Positions 18,987 through 27,926 of a DNA stretch of 38,121 nucleotides are shown in pieces. The position numbers were made by a program, and so were the translations under genes. Origin of the DNA: Prochlorococcus sp. AG-347-G20 (GTDB lineage: Bacteria > Cyanobacteriota > Cyanobacteriia > PCC-6307 > Cyanobiaceae); the NCBI GenBank assembly GCA_003281645.1, contig QCBJ01000011.1:1-38121 (forward strand), written 5' to 3'. Within the stretch, counting starts at the first letter, position 1. Every line of letters begins with the position of its first letter. Below the pieces are notes generated by a model. That model had not been told where the DNA came from, made no database searches, and worked only from the letters and a program-made list of their open reading frames with translations.

Positions 18987-19646
18987 TTAATTATTGAAAA
19001 TGCCAACTTGACTAAGAGGCCAAAATCTGAAATATGCTTTACCAATTATCTCTTTTTTATGAAGAAATTTACTTCCAGGCCAATATCTTCCATCCCAGCT
19101 ATTTGCCCTATTATCACCTAAAACTAAATAATGATCTTTTGGTACTTTTATGTTTTCAAATTCACCGCAATTATTAAAGAGGGATAATGAGCACTTATAA
19201 GAGACATAGGGTTCAGGAATTAATTTATTATTTATTATTAATTCACCATTAGAGTTTACACTTACAATTTCTCCTGGAAGGGCCACCACTCTTTTAATAT
19301 AAGCGTCGCAAGCTTGATCCCTCAAACCAGGAATAAACGACATTGGAGGAAAACTCATAAAAAAACAATATCTTTTTTTTGGTAAAGGCTTAGATCTTGA
19401 CGAAATTAATTTTTTGTCAAATGAGTAAGGTGAGTTAAAAACAACAATATCTCCTCTCTTTGGTAAAGAGTTTCTTAGCGATAATTTTTCAATAATTAAC
19501 CTATCATTTATTTGTAATTCTGGAAGCATTGAACCAGAAGGAATATAACGTGGTTCTGCAAAAAATGATCTACAAGAAGAAACAAAAAAAGTTAATAGAA
19601 TTAGTAGCCCCCATTCTTTTAAAAAACTTTTTATGGAACCAGGCAT
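18987..19646 (-). CDS. lepB: Signal peptidase I
   Basis: Signal peptidase I cleaves signal peptides from proteins exported across the plasma and thylakoid membranes. One N-terminal helix (about residues 12-24) anchors it. The Ser nucleophile is in IPSGSMLPEL (Ser39 from this start) and the Lys base in YIKRVVALPGE (Lys118). The GDNRANSWDGRYWP box completes the family signature. The frame opens four codons earlier at a TTG (19658); I chose the ATG at 19646. It is the last gene of a minus-strand cluster with the Spx/ArsC-like gene, ppa and the 84-residue membrane protein. A 35-residue insert with a basic, aromatic stretch sits between the two catalytic motifs. Confidence 0.95.
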   Translation of the reverse strand: MPGSIKSFLKEWGLLILLTFFVSSCRSFFAEPRYIPSGSMLPELQINDRLIIEKLSLRNSLPKRGDIVVFNSPYSFDKKLISSRSKPLPKKRYCFFMSFPPMSFIPGLRDQACDAYIKRVVALPGEIVSVNSNGELIINNKLIPEPYVSYKCSLSLFNNCGEFENIKVPKDHYLVLGDNRANSWDGRYWPGSKFLHKKEIIGKAYFRFWPLSQVGIFNN

Positions 19647-19676
19647 AGGATTAATCAAGTCTTGATTTTTCTAAAA

Positions 19677-20033
19677 TTATATAAATTCTTTTGCATATTC
19701 AATTTCGTTAAAACCTAATATTACTTTTTTCTCTTCGTAAATCAAAAATGGTCTTTTTATTAATTTGCCATCACTTAAAAGAAGTTTAATAATTTCTTCC
19801 TTTGACAAAAGATCAATATCAAGATAAATATTTTTAAAGGCTTTACCTCTTGTATTAAAAATCCTTTTCTTATCATCAGAGTATTGTTCTAAGGCAAGAT
19901 TTAAATAATTAACAAGTGGAGGTTCTTTTACGATATCAATTAGCAGAAATTCAAAATCTTTGCTTTCAAGCCACTTTGCAGCTTTTCGGCATGTAGAGCA
20001 TTTTAAATAACTATAAAAAATTATTTTTTTCAA
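19677..20033 (-). CDS. Spx/ArsC-family thioredoxin-fold protein
   Basis: This is a 118-residue thioredoxin-fold protein of the ArsC/Spx/YffB group, with C12 and C15 forming a CSTC redox motif at the start of helix 1 and KRPFLIYEEKKVILGF near the end. A CxxC at this place is more like Spx/MgsR than classical ArsC arsenate reductases, which carry a single active Cys12. Either a thiol-based regulator or a reductase is possible. The start is TTG and overlaps the ppa stop by four bases (TTGA). Co-transcription with ppa and lepB is likely and gives no obvious functional clue. Confidence 0.82.
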   Translation of the reverse strand: MKKIIFYSYLKCSTCRKAAKWLESKDFEFLLIDIVKEPPLVNYLNLALEQYSDDKKRIFNTRGKAFKNIYLDIDLLSKEEIIKLLLSDGKLIKRPFLIYEEKKVILGFNEIEYAKEFI

Positions 20034-20584
20034 TTTAATTTACTAATATTTGATTTCTTAAGTACTTTAAAGTTTTTCTTTTTTAGAGGCATACAACTTT
20101 TCAATAAATTTTCAACTACATCAAAATCCCTCCAACCATCAATTTGAACTGTTCTTCCATCGAGTCCTTTACTTGTTCTAAAAAATTCTGCAACATCCTC
20201 AAGCTGATTAGGAGCAATTTGATTAATACTCACTATGTTAGCCTGCCTAGGATTAGCCACAGGCACACATAAAAGTTTTCCATCATATGCACCACAATCA
20301 TGCATATCCAAAACTCCAATAGGTCTAGCTTTTATAAGACAACCCGCAAAAGTAGGTTCGTCCATTATCACCATTGCATCAAGGGGAGCTCCATCTTCAG
20401 CGAGGGTATTTGGGATAAAACCATAATCAAAAGGGTACCTCACTGAAGAATGCAATACTCTGTCTAGGGCCATTATTCCTGCGTCAGAACAATATTCATA
20501 TTTATTCCTACTCCCTGCAGGTATTTCAACAACAATATTCACTATTCCCTTCATTGGAGATGGAGGTATTGAACTAAGGTCCAT
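20030..20584 (-). CDS. ppa: Family I pyrophosphatase homologue with altered active site
   Basis: This 184-residue protein is closest in feel to the usual cyanobacterial soluble pyrophosphatase (MDLSxIP start, EIPAGSRNKYE, RYPFDYGFIPNTL). Most active-site residues are kept: E20, K28, E30, R42, Y50, Y54, D64, D69, D96, D101, K103. Two are not. The motif normally DGDPLD reads DGAPLD, so the residue equal to E. coli Asp67, described as the general base, is Ala66 (codon at 20387-20389). The position of Tyr141 is Ser138. It also has about 14 extra basic residues at the C-terminus. Hydrolysis of PPi is probably weak or lost. An intact pyrophosphatase is encoded at 35322-35909. The gene overlaps both neighbours. 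Confidence 0.9.
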   Translation of the reverse strand: MDLSSIPPSPMKGIVNIVVEIPAGSRNKYEYCSDAGIMALDRVLHSSVRYPFDYGFIPNTLAEDGAPLDAMVIMDEPTFAGCLIKARPIGVLDMHDCGAYDGKLLCVPVANPRQANIVSINQIAPNQLEDVAEFFRTSKGLDGRTVQIDGWRDFDVVENLLKSCMPLKKKNFKVLKKSNISKLN

Positions 20585-20828
20585 CTTTTTTAAAATCGTG
20601 ATTATGAATTATCTCGTTTCCTTGAGATAAAGGTCTGCCAATTAAAATGCTTATTGAAGGTAAAAAAATTGTCAAAAAGGCAAAAATAATACCTAAAGAT
20701 GTTATCGATAAACTCCTTATACTTAAGGGGTCATCATCATCTCTTTCAAAATCATTTCGAGCAGAACCATGAGAAGGTTCTTCGCTTGATTTACTTTGAA
20801 TAAACTGCTTTGATTTCGTGTAACTCAA
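20574..20828 (-). CDS. Small single-pass membrane protein, function unknown
   Basis: This 84-residue protein has a polar N-terminus with an acidic patch (ERDDDDP, residues 28-34), one hydrophobic helix at about 41-63 and a short charged tail. The start seems to be TTG; no in-frame ATG precedes the helix. Its end overlaps the start of ppa by 11 bp, so it probably heads the operon 84-aa gene-ppa-Spx/ArsC-lepB. I do not recognise a family. The stable overlap and proper membrane helix argue that it is real. Confidence 0.65.
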   Translation of the reverse strand: MSYTKSKQFIQSKSSEEPSHGSARNDFERDDDDPLSIRSLSITSLGIIFAFLTIFLPSISILIGRPLSQGNEIIHNHDFKKDGP

Positions 20829-20924
20829 GAACTCTTAATTGGTAAAGATTAAGGAGATAATTAAACACCATTATCCTACATTCTAAATGTCAATAAATCA
20901 AAACATTGATTGGTGACTTTTTAA

Positions 20925-21275
20925 TTACTCTTTTTCTAGCAAAGACCTAATAGATTTTAGTTCGTCTAATATTTGCGCCAGTATATTTTGAGCAGCGGAC
21001 GAAGGTGTATTGAAGACCTCCACAGTAACTTCCTTTATTCTTAAAATATCTTTTGCAAATCTTGCTACTTCATTGGGATGGAATTTTAAAGGATCTTTTT
21101 GATCAGTCCTAAATTCGGGATTTAATTTTCTTGGATTAAAACTAGGGTTTAGATTTCTTAAATCTGTATTTGTATACCTATAGACAGAAGCTCTTGATCT
21201 ATTAAGGAATTTTTGAACTTCATCAATACCTACTAATTCCTCTTCACTAGAAATATTGGAATCTATATTTTCCAT
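20925..21275 (-). CDS. Small helix-turn-helix protein, excisionase/MerR-like
   Basis: This 116-residue protein begins with an acidic stretch, then a segment at about 14-35 (LVGIDEVQKFLNRSRASVYRY) that matches the helix-turn-helix opening of AlpA/excisionase-type (HTH_17) domains. A basic wing-like part (PRKLNPEFR) and a second FHPNEVARFAKDIL helix follow, as in such domains. Residues 92-116 form a probable amphipathic or coiled-coil helix, perhaps for dimerisation. It is likely a DNA-binding regulator. It is divergent from proS across 175 bp that hold nested inverted repeats, a plausible operator. It has no phage neighbours. The ATG at 21275 is the natural start. Confidence 0.7.
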   Translation of the reverse strand: MENIDSNISSEEELVGIDEVQKFLNRSRASVYRYTNTDLRNLNPSFNPRKLNPEFRTDQKDPLKFHPNEVARFAKDILRIKEVTVEVFNTPSSAAQNILAQILDELKSIRSLLEKE

Positions 21276-21297
21276 AAACTTAAGAAAATGATTAAGT

Positions 21298-21334
21298 AGT
21301 AATGAACTTTTTAAAGAGTTTGAACTTCATTACT
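21298..21334. repeat. Nested inverted repeat between the HTH gene and proS
   Basis: AGTAATGAA (21298-21306) is the exact reverse complement of TTCATTACT (21326-21334), with 19 bases between. Inside and overlapping it, AACTTTTT/AAAGAGTT forms a second, imperfect dyad. It lies 23 bases upstream of the HTH gene's ATG and about 115 bases upstream of proS. An operator for the HTH protein or a leader hairpin are both possible. Confidence 0.55.
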
Positions 21335-21450
21335 GAAGAAGTTAGCAGAAAGAATATTCTTAGACTAGCTGCGTTGAGGGACTCAAGACACTTTGAATTA
21401 TTTTTTCATCTTAATTGATAAAATTAAATATCATCAAAGGATTTTTCTGT

Positions 21451-23253
21451 ATGCGCGTGACAACCTCATTTCCTCTGGGGACACTTCGTGACACACCTTC
21501 TGAAGCTGAGATTATTTCACATCAATTACTCTTAAAAGCTGGGTATATTCGCAGAGTTAATAGCGGTATCTATGCATATATGCCACTAATGCTTAGAGTT
21601 ATTGAAAAAATATCCGCAATAATAGAGAAAGAACTTAATAGTATTGGTTGTACAAAATTACTATTACCCCAACTTCATCCTGCAGATTTATGGAAAAAAA
21701 GTGAAAGGTGGGAAGGATATACCGCAGGTGAAGGAATAATGTTTAATCTCAAAGATAGACAAGGTAAAGAATTTGGTTTAGCACCAACTCACGAAGAGGT
21801 AATTACGAGTATTGCATCAGAGATCATCAACTCCTATAAGCAATTACCTCAATGTTTTTACCAAATTCAGACAAAATTTAGAGATGAAATAAGGCCAAGG
21901 TTTGGATTGATGAGAAGTAGAGAATTTATAATGAAAGATGGTTATTCTTTTCATTCTTCAGAAAACGATCTAGCTTCTTTCTATAAAAAAGTGGGCAATG
22001 CTTATGAAAATATTTTTAAATCTTGTGGACTGCAGACAGTAGGGGTTGAAGCTGATAGTGGAGCAATTGGCGGTGCTTCATCTAAAGAATTTATGGTCAC
22101 TGCTGATGCTGGGGAAGATTCCATTTTATTCACTCAAAGCGGTTCTTATGCTGCCAATATCGAAAAAGCTGTTTCTCTACCCTCTCAACCTATTCCACTA
22201 AAAGATAATATTGCAGAGTGGTTGGAAACGCCTCATCAAAAAACAATCCTAGAAGTTTGCAATAATAACAATTTAGACCCAAGTCAGATTATTAAAGTAG
22301 TAATATTCCTTGCACAGTTCGAAGGTAAATTTGAGATCCCAATTCTTGCATGCATAAGAGGTGATCAACACATTAATGAAGTAAAGCTTTTTAACTTAAT
22401 CAATAAACTTCATCACTTGAATCTCCTTAATCTTAAAAAGATTGAAGACAAAAATACTATCGAAAAAAATCTAGTTGATTTGCCCTTAGGTTTTATTGGG
22501 CCAGATTTAGATAATAAGACTATTAAAGCTAGTTCTAACTGGGAAAAAAAATGGACAAGAATAATTGACCATTCTGCAAGTGACCTTTCAAAGTTTATAA
22601 GTGGTGGGAATAAAGTTAATTTCCATAAAGTTTTTCAAGAATTTTCTTTTGATTCGAAAGACTATCTAATCGGGGATATTAGGAATGCCAAAAAAGGAGA
22701 TAAAATAAATATTTCTGATAATGAAGAACTTAAAGAAAAAAAAGGTATCGAGATTGGACATATTTTCCAACTAGGTCAGAAATATAGTGAAAAATTAAAT
22801 GCAAAGTTCTCTGATAAGGAAGGTCAGTTAAAAAATTTATGGATGGGTTGTTACGGAATAGGAGTAACAAGAATAGCTCAAGCGGCTATCGAACAGAATC
22901 ATGATCAAAAAGGAATTTGTTGGCCTATCCAGATTTCTCCTTTTGAAGTTATTATTATCCCAACAAATCTAAAAGATCCTATTCAAAGTGATCTTACTGA
23001 GCAAATCTATAACAACTTTTTAATTAATAAAATTGATGTCCTTCTTGATGATAGAAACGATAGAGCTGGAGTGAAATTTAAAGATGCGGAATTAATTGGT
23101 ATTCCTTTTCAGATAATTATTGGCAGAGATTCTATTAATAAAGAAGTAGAACTTGTATGCAGAACCAATAACACTAAGCTTAAAGTTTGTACTGATAAAT
23201 TGTTAGAAATATTTATTTCCGAATCTGAAATAATGTACAATAAGAATTCTTGA
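21451..23253 (+). CDS. proS: Prolyl-tRNA synthetase (bacterial type with editing domain)
   Basis: ProRS charges tRNA-Pro. The 600-residue protein opens with the bacterial-type N-terminus (MRVTTSFPLGTLRDTPSEAE), class II motif 1 and motif 2 (TKFRDEIRPRFGLMRSREFIMKD), an inserted editing domain (about 210-390) with IRGDQHINEVK, motif 3 (MGCYGIGVTRI) and an anticodon-binding domain. The editing insert clears Ala-tRNA-Pro. The frame is open 12 codons further to a TTG at 21415, but the ATG at 21451 gives the expected N-terminus. Psb27 follows after 26 bp, an unexpected but tight pairing. Confidence 0.97.
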   Translation: MRVTTSFPLGTLRDTPSEAEIISHQLLLKAGYIRRVNSGIYAYMPLMLRVIEKISAIIEKELNSIGCTKLLLPQLHPADLWKKSERWEGYTAGEGIMFNLKDRQGKEFGLAPTHEEVITSIASEIINSYKQLPQCFYQIQTKFRDEIRPRFGLMRSREFIMKDGYSFHSSENDLASFYKKVGNAYENIFKSCGLQTVGVEADSGAIGGASSKEFMVTADAGEDSILFTQSGSYAANIEKAVSLPSQPIPLKDNIAEWLETPHQKTILEVCNNNNLDPSQIIKVVIFLAQFEGKFEIPILACIRGDQHINEVKLFNLINKLHHLNLLNLKKIEDKNTIEKNLVDLPLGFIGPDLDNKTIKASSNWEKKWTRIIDHSASDLSKFISGGNKVNFHKVFQEFSFDSKDYLIGDIRNAKKGDKINISDNEELKEKKGIEIGHIFQLGQKYSEKLNAKFSDKEGQLKNLWMGCYGIGVTRIAQAAIEQNHDQKGICWPIQISPFEVIIIPTNLKDPIQSDLTEQIYNNFLINKIDVLLDDRNDRAGVKFKDAELIGIPFQIIIGRDSINKEVELVCRTNNTKLKVCTDKLLEIFISESEIMYNKNS

Positions 23254-23267
23254 GGCTTATTTTTTTT

Positions 23268-23272
23268 GGGAG
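23268..23272 (+). promoter_or_regulatory. Ribosome-binding site of psb27
   Basis: GGGAG lies seven bases before the psb27 ATG, in a 26-bp gap after proS, and supports the chosen start with its full signal peptide. Confidence 0.5.
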
Positions 23273-23279
23273 CTAAGTT

Positions 23280-23717
23280 ATGTTACTGAAATGGACATCA
23301 AATTTATTTTTTAAGAATCTTACTAAAGCTATATCTTTTGCAATATCCTTAATTGTTGCTTTTACACTATTTAGTTCCCCTTCCATAGCTGCAAAAACCG
23401 CTATGACAGGTGACTATACAAAGGATACAATTTCAGTTGTTAAAACATTACAAACAGCTGTTGATACTCCAAAAGATTCTCCAAATAAAGATGAAGTAAG
23501 AAGTGAGGCTCTTACACTCATAACTGACTATATTTCCAGATATAGAAATAGAGGGATGGTGAATAAAACACAATCATTTACCACAATGCAAACAGCATTA
23601 AATGCTATGGCAGGTCATTACAAAAACTTTGCAAGTAGACCTTTACCAGATAAACTTAAGGAGCGTTTAACCAAAGAATTTTCTCTTGCTGAAAAAATGG
23701 TTCTAAGAGAAAGTTGA
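23280..23717 (+). CDS. psb27: Photosystem II assembly/repair protein Psb27
   Basis: Psb27 binds CP43 on the lumenal side of immature photosystem II and keeps the Mn cluster from assembling early. The mature part (about 39-145) matches the family: GDYTKDT, LITDYISRYRNRG, SFTTMQTALNAMAGHY, RPLPDKLKERL. Residues 1-37 are a signal peptide with a hydrophobic core at 18-32. Cyanobacterial Psb27 is normally a lipoprotein with a Cys at the cleavage site; here the region reads SSPSIAAKTAM and the protein contains no cysteine at all. It should be released as a soluble lumenal protein by signal peptidase I. A GGGAG element precedes the ATG by seven bases. Confidence 0.94.
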   Translation: MLLKWTSNLFFKNLTKAISFAISLIVAFTLFSSPSIAAKTAMTGDYTKDTISVVKTLQTAVDTPKDSPNKDEVRSEALTLITDYISRYRNRGMVNKTQSFTTMQTALNAMAGHYKNFASRPLPDKLKERLTKEFSLAEKMVLRES

Positions 23718-23726
23718 TACAATTCA

Positions 23727-25109
<1,383 letters not shown>

Positions 25110-25124
25110 TTTAGTTCCAAATTA

Positions 25125-26126
25125 ATGAAGGAATCCTTTAGACATTTTGAACATAAAAAAGTTGATCTCATTGGTCTAGGAAACGCAATAGTGGATATTA
25201 TTGTAAATATTGAAGATGAGTTTCTTGAGATAAATAATCTGGATAAAGGATCAATGAATCTAATAAATTCTGATGAATCTCAAAGATTATTAAAAAATTG
25301 CAGAGTGATCAAACAAATTTCAGGTGGGTCCTCAGCAAATACCGTTGTTTCTTTAGCAGAATTAGGCAATCATGTGCAGTTTATAGGGAGAGTGAAAAAT
25401 GATCAATTTGGGGATTTCTTTTCTGACGATATAAAAAAAAGTAAAACTATATTTAATACTCCACCAACTATTGAAGGTGCTCCAACAGCTCATTCAATTA
25501 TTTTGGTTACACCCGATGCCCAAAGAACTATGTGCACTTACCTAGGGGCATCTGTAGAGTTTGAACCAAAAGACATTGATTTTACTGTAATTAAGGAAAG
25601 TAAATACTTATATTTAGAAGGATATTTATGGGACAGCGAATTAGCTAAAAAAGCTTTTATTAAAGCCGCCCAAATTGCAAAACAATCTAATACAAAAATA
25701 ATCCTTTCTTTGTCTGATTCATTTTGTGTAGATAGACATCGTGAGAGTTTCATGGAATTAATTTATGAATACGTAGATATTGTTTTTTGTAATGAATCCG
25801 AGGTATTAAGTCTATTTAAAAATGATAAATTAGCAAGCTGCCAAGAAGAACTATCTTCATTATGTGAATTAGTCATAGTAACTCTTGGAAGCAATGGTTC
25901 TCTCATAGTTAACAAAAATAATGTTGAAATAATTGAGTCAATAACAAAAGGCAAGATTATTGATACTACAGGAGCGGGAGATATCTATGCGGGAGGATTT
26001 ATCCATGGATTAATAAACAATTGTTCCCTCAAAAAATGCGGAGAGATAGCTTCAATTTGTGCCGGGCAAATAATTACAGAATTAGGATCTAGATCGGATG
26101 TTGATCTTAAAGAGTTAATAAAATAG
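25125..26126 (+). CDS. PfkB-family kinase, adenosine-kinase-like
   Basis: This 333-residue ribokinase-fold enzyme has GGSSANT (67-73) near the sugar site and the C-terminal anion-hole motif DTTGAGD with the catalytic base D286. The N-terminal GLGNAIVDIIVNI and the overall length resemble adenosine kinases and related nucleoside kinases more than fructokinases. The substrate is not proven. It follows purA at 15 bp, which is consistent with purine salvage. It is convergent with cutA, with one base between the two stop codons. Confidence 0.87.
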   Translation: MKESFRHFEHKKVDLIGLGNAIVDIIVNIEDEFLEINNLDKGSMNLINSDESQRLLKNCRVIKQISGGSSANTVVSLAELGNHVQFIGRVKNDQFGDFFSDDIKKSKTIFNTPPTIEGAPTAHSIILVTPDAQRTMCTYLGASVEFEPKDIDFTVIKESKYLYLEGYLWDSELAKKAFIKAAQIAKQSNTKIILSLSDSFCVDRHRESFMELIYEYVDIVFCNESEVLSLFKNDKLASCQEELSSLCELVIVTLGSNGSLIVNKNNVEIIESITKGKIIDTTGAGDIYAGGFIHGLINNCSLKKCGEIASICAGQIITELGSRSDVDLKELIK

Positions 26127-26127
26127 A

Positions 26128-26436
26128 TTAATAAATAGTCTTATTCAACCAATCATAATATTTCATCTCAGTATGGTATTTTTTGTAAATAATCTGAGGG
26201 ACATCATATGTGGAATTTTTATTTAAGAAATCAATTAAACAATCTTTAAATTCTAGTTTACTTTTTATTGTGATTTCAAACTCTTTAGTTTCTTCAATAT
26301 CATCATCCCACTTATAAATTGAAAAAATTTGCTTTATCGAAACACAAGCTGCAAGTTTATTTTGTATTAGTAATTTAGCCATTCGCAAAGCATTTGCGTT
26401 ACTTGATTCAGTTGTGATCATTACTAATACTTCCAT
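26128..26436 (-). CDS. cutA: CutA-family trimeric protein
   Basis: This 102-residue protein has normal CutA length and motifs: LVMITTES at the start, KLLIQNKLAACVSI (about 22-35), YKWDDDIEETKEFEI near the middle and a YDVPQIIY strand. CutA forms very stable ferredoxin-like trimers. It was first linked to divalent-metal tolerance in E. coli, but its role in cyanobacteria is unclear. Downstream of cobK on the same strand by 13 bp, it is probably co-transcribed with it. Confidence 0.92.
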   Translation of the reverse strand: MEVLVMITTESSNANALRMAKLLIQNKLAACVSIKQIFSIYKWDDDIEETKEFEITIKSKLEFKDCLIDFLNKNSTYDVPQIIYKKYHTEMKYYDWLNKTIY

Positions 26437-26449
26437 AATGAATTAAACA

Positions 26450-27247
26450 TCAATATTTTTTAATTATGTGATTTATCAAATTGTGATATTGATCAAAAGA
26501 GTAAGAATAATCATTTTTAACTTTCGGCCTTTTAACCAAAAATAACTTCATCTTACTTCCAGAAACTATACTCTCCCAGTTTTTCTGAGAATAACTTCCA
26601 GATTCTCTGCATAGAACATAATCTATCTCCCAAAAATCACAAAGTTTTTTTTCTAAAATGCTTTTATTATTTTTACTCGGTTCAAGTATCGCTATGTTTG
26701 AATTTTTAATACATGATCCAAAAGCTTTAGTTATACTCTCATAAGTTGGAAGTACCCTTGTAAATACATTTGCTTTACAATTCATATAATAACTAGCTGT
26801 ATCGTTAAGAAATCTTGATCCTATTGCAAGAAGAATATTCTTATTTTCTATTTCAACATTATTTATATCCCTTAAATGATCAATATAAAAAAAATTATTA
26901 GTGTTATTTATTTGAGATTTCCTCTCAAATAGTAAAAGAGGTGTATTAATTTCTTTACATGCATATTTAAGATTTTTAGAAATTATTACGGCAAACGGAT
27001 GAGTAGCATCGATAACGCATGTGATTTTATTTTTATTTATGAAATTAATTATTTGATCTTTATTATTTAATTTCCCCGTAATGATATGTAACTTTGAATT
27101 TTCAATATAAGCTTGCCCTGCTTTATAAGTTAAAACACTTGCAAAGACTGAATAATTAAGTTCAAGAAGCCTATTAGCTATTACAGGTCCATCTGAAGTT
27201 CCTGATAGGATCCAAACATTTTTATAGCAATTTCCGTGATTCTGCAT
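26450..27247 (-). CDS. cobK: Precorrin-6A reductase-like protein
   Basis: This 265-residue protein belongs to the CobK/CbiJ family, which reduces precorrin-6A (or cobalt-precorrin-6A) with NAD(P)H during corrin ring synthesis. Visible signatures are WILSGTSDGPVIANRLLE (nucleotide-binding start), the VIDATHPFA block near residue 84 that is diagnostic of the family, and a C-terminal RESGSYSQK segment. It is diverged and Asn/Lys-rich, as AT-rich genomes favour. It is divergent from ssb with only 28 bp between start codons and is likely co-transcribed with cutA. CobO in the same window supports B12 synthesis. Confidence 0.9.
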   Translation of the reverse strand: MQNHGNCYKNVWILSGTSDGPVIANRLLELNYSVFASVLTYKAGQAYIENSKLHIITGKLNNKDQIINFINKNKITCVIDATHPFAVIISKNLKYACKEINTPLLLFERKSQINNTNNFFYIDHLRDINNVEIENKNILLAIGSRFLNDTASYYMNCKANVFTRVLPTYESITKAFGSCIKNSNIAILEPSKNNKSILEKKLCDFWEIDYVLCRESGSYSQKNWESIVSGSKMKLFLVKRPKVKNDYSYSFDQYHNLINHIIKKY

Positions 27248-27275
27248 CAGTATATCTTTAATTAAGTAGTAAGTA

Positions 27276-27701
27276 ATGAATCATTGTTTAATTCAGGGGG
27301 TCATTAATAGCGCTCCTCAAATGAGGTATACCAAAGAAAACCAAACTCCAATTGCAGAAATGATAGTTAATTTTAAAGGATTACGTAGTGAAGATCCAAC
27401 CAGAGATCTCAAGATCATAGGATGGGGAAATATTGCTCAAGAAATGGTAGATGAACTAAAGGAGGGGCAAAATATTGTTATTGAGGGACGCTTAAAGATG
27501 AATTCTGTCACTAGAAAAGACGGAACGAAAGAAAAACAACCAGAACTAACAGCTTCAAAAATTCATCAAATATCGCCAGTTGATGTTATTAAGACTGCTC
27601 AAAAAGAAAATAATGAGTCATTTGAAAATAAAGAAACTGCCAAAAAATCTAGTTGGGATAGTTCACCTTTAGTACCTGAAGTGGACGAAATACCTTTTTA
27701 A
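27276..27701 (+). CDS. ssb: Single-stranded DNA-binding protein
   Basis: This 141-residue SSB has an OB-fold (about 1-108) with the usual LIQGVINSAPQMRYT start and GQNIVIEGRLKMNS strand, a short polar linker, and the acidic tip EVDEIPF, a close match to the DDIPF-type tail that recruits replication and repair partners such as PriA. It lies back-to-back with cobK, with 28 bp between start codons, and its stop is one base from the convergent 69-residue gene. Confidence 0.92.
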   Translation: MNHCLIQGVINSAPQMRYTKENQTPIAEMIVNFKGLRSEDPTRDLKIIGWGNIAQEMVDELKEGQNIVIEGRLKMNSVTRKDGTKEKQPELTASKIHQISPVDVIKTAQKENNESFENKETAKKSSWDSSPLVPEVDEIPF

Positions 27702-27702
27702 A

Positions 27703-27912
27703 TCAAATATCAACATTATTTTCTTGAACACTTATAATTAACTTGCTTATTTTTCTTTCAAGCTCGGCAAGTTCGCTTCTGATTTCTGGCCATTTACCCT
27801 TATCAAGATTTTCTAGTATCCATGCTCTATCTTGATCAAGTTTAAAAATTAAATCTCCTTGATTTGCAGTATTAGGATCTTGCATAATACTTGTTAGCCC
27901 ATTTAAACTCAT
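27703..27912 (-). CDS. Small helical protein, function unknown
   Basis: This 69-residue protein is mostly helical, with a charged C-terminal segment (about 38-60) that could form a short coiled coil. It has no signal peptide or membrane helix. A second in-frame ATG at residue 10 (27885) may be the true start and would leave a more usual divergent spacer. From the first ATG, only 14 bp separate it from the start of the DUF2854 gene. I do not recognise a named family, though it looks like a conserved small cyanobacterial protein. Confidence 0.6.
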   Translation of the reverse strand: MSLNGLTSIMQDPNTANQGDLIFKLDQDRAWILENLDKGKWPEIRSELAELERKISKLIISVQENNVDI

Positions 27913-27926
27913 TCTACTAAATCAAA

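Noticed and set aside
20387..20389. Treating the Asp-to-Ala change as a pseudogene signal
   Set aside because: The frame is full length, most active-site residues persist and the gene overlaps functional neighbours, so altered function fits better than decay.
21374..21406. Intrinsic terminator (TTGAG-GGA-CTCAA plus T-run) before proS
   Set aside because: The stem is five base pairs and the T-run starts 14 bases later, which is too far for a standard terminator.
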